A program made the position numbers and the translations under genes. Below are positions 61,867 to 64,000 of a DNA stretch of 64,000 nucleotides, piece after piece. Below the pieces are notes generated by a model. It ran no database searches. It worked only from the letters and a program-made list of their open reading frames with translations, and had not been told where the DNA came from. The stretch comes from CANLBN01 sp050633525 (lineage in GTDB: Bacteria > Pseudomonadota > Gammaproteobacteria > Pseudomonadales > Cellvibrionaceae), in contig JBOEGR010000037.1 of the NCBI GenBank assembly GCA_050633525.1, forward strand, positions 14,754 through 78,753, written 5' to 3'. Each line of letters begins with the position of its first letter. Position 1 is the first letter of the stretch.

Positions 61867-62574
61867 TCAATCGAGCTCCCCCTCTCTTTTTGCAACCCTA
61901 CGCCCACCTCGGGGTAAAGGTTCTAATTGACGATTAATATTGGCAGAAATTTTTTCTTTAAAATAATCACTACCCAAAACCCAGCCCTTATTTGTCATTT
62001 CTCTTATATTTGACAATGTCACCTCATCGATATGCCCTGAAAACAATTCACGATAAACTAACCTGCGCATCTCATCATTATTGCCTAACGCATTATAAAT
62101 ACTGTGGTGGGTGATCAATTCGTCCGGCTGACCGACGGCATTATGTCTATAACTTGACCAAGGGTATTCAGAGGGATGACTGACCATATTGGCGCGAACA
62201 GGATTAAGCTCAATATAGCGATAGCAAAGCAAGGCGTATTTTTCACTGTCAATCAGAGAGGCTTTATATCGCCCTTCCCACAGAGTGCCCGTCCTGCAAT
62301 AACGATAATTAAAATACTGAACATAGTACCGGCCCAGCATTTGAATAGCTTTAGAAATACTATTATCTTGATTTGGTGAGATAAGCAAATGGACATGATT
62401 TGTCATCAAGACATAAGCGTGAACAGAGCAGTCATGTTTATTGCATGCTTCAATTAGTTTTTCTAAATAGAAGCAATAATCTTCTTCCGCGTAAAAAATC
62501 GGATCCCGATTATTACCTCTTATAATGACGTGCTGCGGATGCCCCACTAACACAAACCTTGGCTGCCTTGGCAT
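61867..62574 (-). CDS. REP-associated tyrosine transposase (Y1/IS200-like)
   Basis: A 235-residue RAYT protein. The HUH motif is NHVHLLI (about 58-64); the RTGTLWEGRYKASLID block, the YRYIELNPVRA segment and YPWSSYRHNA are RAYT hallmarks. The extra C-terminal 60 residues (about 175-235) are normal for RAYTs. It lies between inverted REP-like repeats and ends inside one. Such proteins are domesticated, single-copy relatives of IS200/IS605 transposases. Confidence 0.93.
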   Translation of the reverse strand: MPRQPRFVLVGHPQHVIIRGNNRDPIFYAEEDYCFYLEKLIEACNKHDCSVHAYVLMTNHVHLLISPNQDNSISKAIQMLGRYYVQYFNYRYCRTGTLWEGRYKASLIDSEKYALLCYRYIELNPVRANMVSHPSEYPWSSYRHNAVGQPDELITHHSIYNALGNNDEMRRLVYRELFSGHIDEVTLSNIREMTNKGWVLGSDYFKEKISANINRQLEPLPRGGRRVAKREGELD

Positions 62575-62630
62575 TTTTACTCTCCTTGTAAAAATTAATA
62601 TTCTCTATACTAAATGGCTAACGATCAACT

Positions 62631-62654
62631 TTCAATCGAGTCTGACCTTATTGA
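62631..62654 (-). repeat. REP-like repeat, right border of the RAYT element
   Basis: TTCAATCGAGTCTGACC then TTATTGA, one base different from the consensus, in inverted orientation to the copy at 61841. Degenerate ATTGACC/TTTATTGA fragments follow up to about 62680. Confidence 0.88.
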
Positions 62655-62671
62655 CCTATATTGATTGTGCT

Positions 62672-63319
62672 TTATTGAGTCCAACCAAGCTCTTTAAATC
62701 TAGAAGCTAATTTTTTCTTTTGCAGATCATAATACTCCATTTCTTTACTAGAGGGGTTAGCAAAAAAATCAAATACCATTATTCGTAAATCTATATCTTC
62801 CAAACTCCAAGTATTTGAAGGATCTTTTAGTGAGTCTTCAGAAAGAGTTAACAAATCTATTCGCTCTTTAGCATTAAGAGATTCTATTTTTTTGCTTAAA
62901 AAAACGGATTTTTTAGTAATGCTTTTCCAAAAAATTGCATATTTAGATAAATACCCATCACTATTTTTCTGTGAGGATAAAATATCCATTGAATACTCAC
63001 CAAAACTCATAATTTCACGATGTAGCTTCTGACAATATAACAATGCACATCTAACATCATTATTCCAATCAGGAGGAGCTCCGGATCTCTCCAGCTCAAG
63101 AATTAACGATTCATTAACTCTTTTATTTACATTATTAATTACAATTTCTTTGTTTTTATCGAAAATTGTAAAGCCAGCTTTTATATATTCCCCAGTATCT
63201 TTTCTTAATACTCTCACTCTCGCCAGCCATTTAGCACTATCATTTTGTTTTGAAATCAAACAAATAATTTTATAGTATTGAGTACCCTCTAACTCTATCT
63301 GTTCATTAATTATTTTCAT
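62672..63319 (-). CDS. Uncharacterised protein coupled to the Rhs tip, possible immunity
   Basis: I do not recognise a family. The start at 63319 overlaps the stop of the Rhs-tip gene as ATGA; an upstream ATG at 63337 would overlap it by 22 bases. The 215-residue product is lysine- and serine-rich, AT-rich in DNA, cytosolic, and contains KIICLISKQNDSAKWLARVRVLRKD and helical repeats at its C-terminus. It sits where immunity genes follow Rhs toxins, so an immunity role is the best guess, without homology support. Confidence 0.6.
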   Translation of the reverse strand: MKIINEQIELEGTQYYKIICLISKQNDSAKWLARVRVLRKDTGEYIKAGFTIFDKNKEIVINNVNKRVNESLILELERSGAPPDWNNDVRCALLYCQKLHREIMSFGEYSMDILSSQKNSDGYLSKYAIFWKSITKKSVFLSKKIESLNAKERIDLLTLSEDSLKDPSNTWSLEDIDLRIMVFDFFANPSSKEMEYYDLQKKKLASRFKELGWTQ

Positions 63320-63747
63320 GGGCAATCTTTTGGACATTCTTTCAACCCCTTTAACTTAGCTTTTAACTTTTTAATACGTTTTATATGGCCTGGACCAGAA
63401 GGGTTAATATTGATATTACTACCGCCACTAGCTTTATATTGACGCTCTCTCGATTTGATTAGACTTTCTAGTTCCGGTATTGCCCAACTTGCATCATCAC
63501 ATGTTGCTTCAAGTAACTCTTGCTCCTCAGGGTGAGGTACTTCATTAAACATACTAGAAAGAGAACTAATCGCACCTGATACTTTAATAATTGCACTGGC
63601 ACAACCCCTAGGAAATCTTACACAAAGTGAAACAGCACCAACGGCAACCCCTTCAGCAATAGCACTTTCACCCGTAGGGTCACTATATTTTAATGGATTA
63701 GCTTGACTATATAGATAGGTATTCGGCCCATCCCCCAAGCCAATTCA
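63316..63747 (-). pseudogene. Orphan Rhs C-terminal tip (truncated rhs gene)
   Basis: The reading frame gives IGLGDGPNTYLYSQANPLKYSDPTGES, the end of an RHS repeat core with its DPTG border, followed by about 120 residues of variable C-terminal domain. Upstream the frame hits a TGA at 63745-63747, where the REP-like array begins, so the core repeats are gone; only a TTG at 63738 could start it. The tip is therefore a displaced Rhs C-terminal cassette. Its variable part contains SLCVRFPRGCASAIIKV and a lysine-rich, cysteine-ended tail (LKECPKDCP); the toxin class is not recognised. Confidence 0.75.
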
Positions 63748-63748
63748 A

Positions 63749-63773
63749 TTCAATAGGGTCAGACTCGATTGAA
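63749..63773 (+). repeat. REP-like repeat copy
   Basis: Full 25-base copy in the same orientation as that at 61841; it abuts the truncated rhs tip and supplies the sequence that ends its upstream frame. Confidence 0.9.
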
Positions 63774-63777
63774 AAAA

Positions 63778-63802
63778 TTCAATAGGGTCAGACTCGATTG
63801 AA
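63778..63802 (+). repeat. REP-like repeat copy, tandem
   Basis: Full 25-base copy, repeated 29 bases after the previous one in direct orientation. With the inverted copy at 63867 it forms a REPIN-like pair of about 114 bases. Confidence 0.9.
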
Positions 63803-63866
63803 AAAAACAGGGTTGGAATAGATATCTATTAAGGGTATATCTAACCAGCATCTAACTAAACTAACT

Positions 63867-63891
63867 TTCAATCGAGTCTGACCCTATTGAA
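63867..63891 (-). repeat. REP-like repeat copy, inverted
   Basis: TTCAATCGAGTCTGACC then CTATTGAA, exact reverse complement of the copy at 63778. It closes the inverted pair just before the pyruvate kinase gene. Confidence 0.9.
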
Positions 63892-63899
63892 AAAAACAT

Positions 63900-64000
63900 T
63901 TATTCTACACGCAACACTTTCAAACCATTAGTGCCGCCCTGCAAATTATCGTAATCACCTTTAGTCAAGATAACCAAATCACCACTTTTCACATAACCGC
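63900..64000 (-). CDS. Pyruvate kinase, C-terminal end only
   Basis: Minus-strand translation of the last 101 bases gives GYVKSGDLVILTKGD then YDNLQGGTNGLKVLRVE and a stop (TAA at 63902-63900). The GDLVILTKGD...GGTNxLKVLRV pattern is the C-terminus of pyruvate kinase, which converts phosphoenolpyruvate to pyruvate with ATP formation. The rest lies outside the window, so pykA and pykF cannot be told apart. It starts immediately beyond the REP array. Confidence 0.85.
   Translation of the reverse strand, partial: GYVKSGDLVILTKGDYDNLQGGTNGLKVLRVE

Larger units (their letters stand above)
61841..62654 (-). mobile_element. REP-associated tyrosine transposase unit
   Basis: The unit is bounded by the REP-like copy at 61841-61865 and an inverted copy at 62631-62654, with one transposase gene between. 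This matches RAYT-type arrangements, where the Y1 transposase acts on flanking REP hairpins. No target duplication was sought or seen. Confidence 0.75.

Noticed and set aside
1..64000. tRNA or rRNA genes
   Set aside because: I saw no cloverleaf-like segment or rRNA signature on either strand; absence by eye is not proof.

Overview
The window is a chromosomal scaffold piece from a gammaproteobacterium, most likely a marine, Cellvibrionaceae-like or other Pseudomonadales-related organism. The evidence is the cell-shape/lipoate block mrdA-rodA-mltB-rlpA-dacA-ybeD-lipB, laid out as in Pseudomonas relatives, together with rlmH-rsfS-nadD-proA, csrA, mpl-ubiX, htpX, and a pyrophosphate-linked glycolysis set (PPi-type phosphofructokinase, membrane H+-pyrophosphatase, soluble pyrophosphatase). 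Genus placement is inference. The sequence is draft: there is a 102-base N gap at 28130-28231 and a two-base NN that breaks hppA at 45754-45755.

Layout. 1-10.6 kb, minus strand: cell-wall elongation and remodelling genes, lipB (cut by the left edge), rlmH, rsfS, nadD, proA. 11.1-15.5 kb, plus strand: a YfiR-domain histidine kinase beside a TonB-dependent receptor, a probable envelope-sensing pair. 16.0-21.6 kb, plus strand: a five-gene cluster with a ThDP-dependent acetolactate-synthase-like enzyme, two citrate-synthase-fold proteins that appear to have lost catalytic residues, a condensation/acetyltransferase-fold protein and a membrane-anchored left-handed beta-helix acyltransferase. I do not recognise this cluster as a described pathway; it is the best candidate here for an undescribed biosynthetic system. 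21.6-28.1 kb: a REC-REC-PAS-GGDEF-EAL protein, a glycine-zipper protein, a PepSY-like peptide with a PhoPQ-like two-component pair, and csrA.

28.1-33.7 kb holds an Rhs toxin with a nuclease-like C-terminal domain and its probable immunity gene, next to the N gap. 33.8-40.3 kb, minus strand: mtgA, an SDR enzyme, an RND/MMPL transporter with a DPF-rich acidic insertion, ubiX and mpl (with a 5 x 21 bp in-frame repeat). 40.6-42.4 kb: a signal-less GH19-type lysozyme-like enzyme followed by a lipoprotein, a possible effector/immunity pair. 42.7-48.5 kb: pfp, an HD-GYP phosphodiesterase, hppA and ppa. 48.5-54.2 kb: a 997-residue CHRD-repeat lipoprotein divergent from a YceI-cytochrome c fusion, an ECF sigma factor and its anti-sigma factor. 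54.3-61.8 kb: mixed housekeeping genes (cysE, M15 peptidase, htpX, Rieske protein, OmpA-like lipoprotein, HDOD, DoxX, LysR).

61.8-63.9 kb is a second accessory spot: a REP-associated tyrosine transposase bracketed by inverted copies of a 25-bp REP-like palindrome, then an orphan Rhs tip with its own downstream gene, then a tandem-plus-inverted REP cluster. The same REP sequence lies at the N gap beside the first Rhs locus. The right edge holds the C-terminus of pyruvate kinase.
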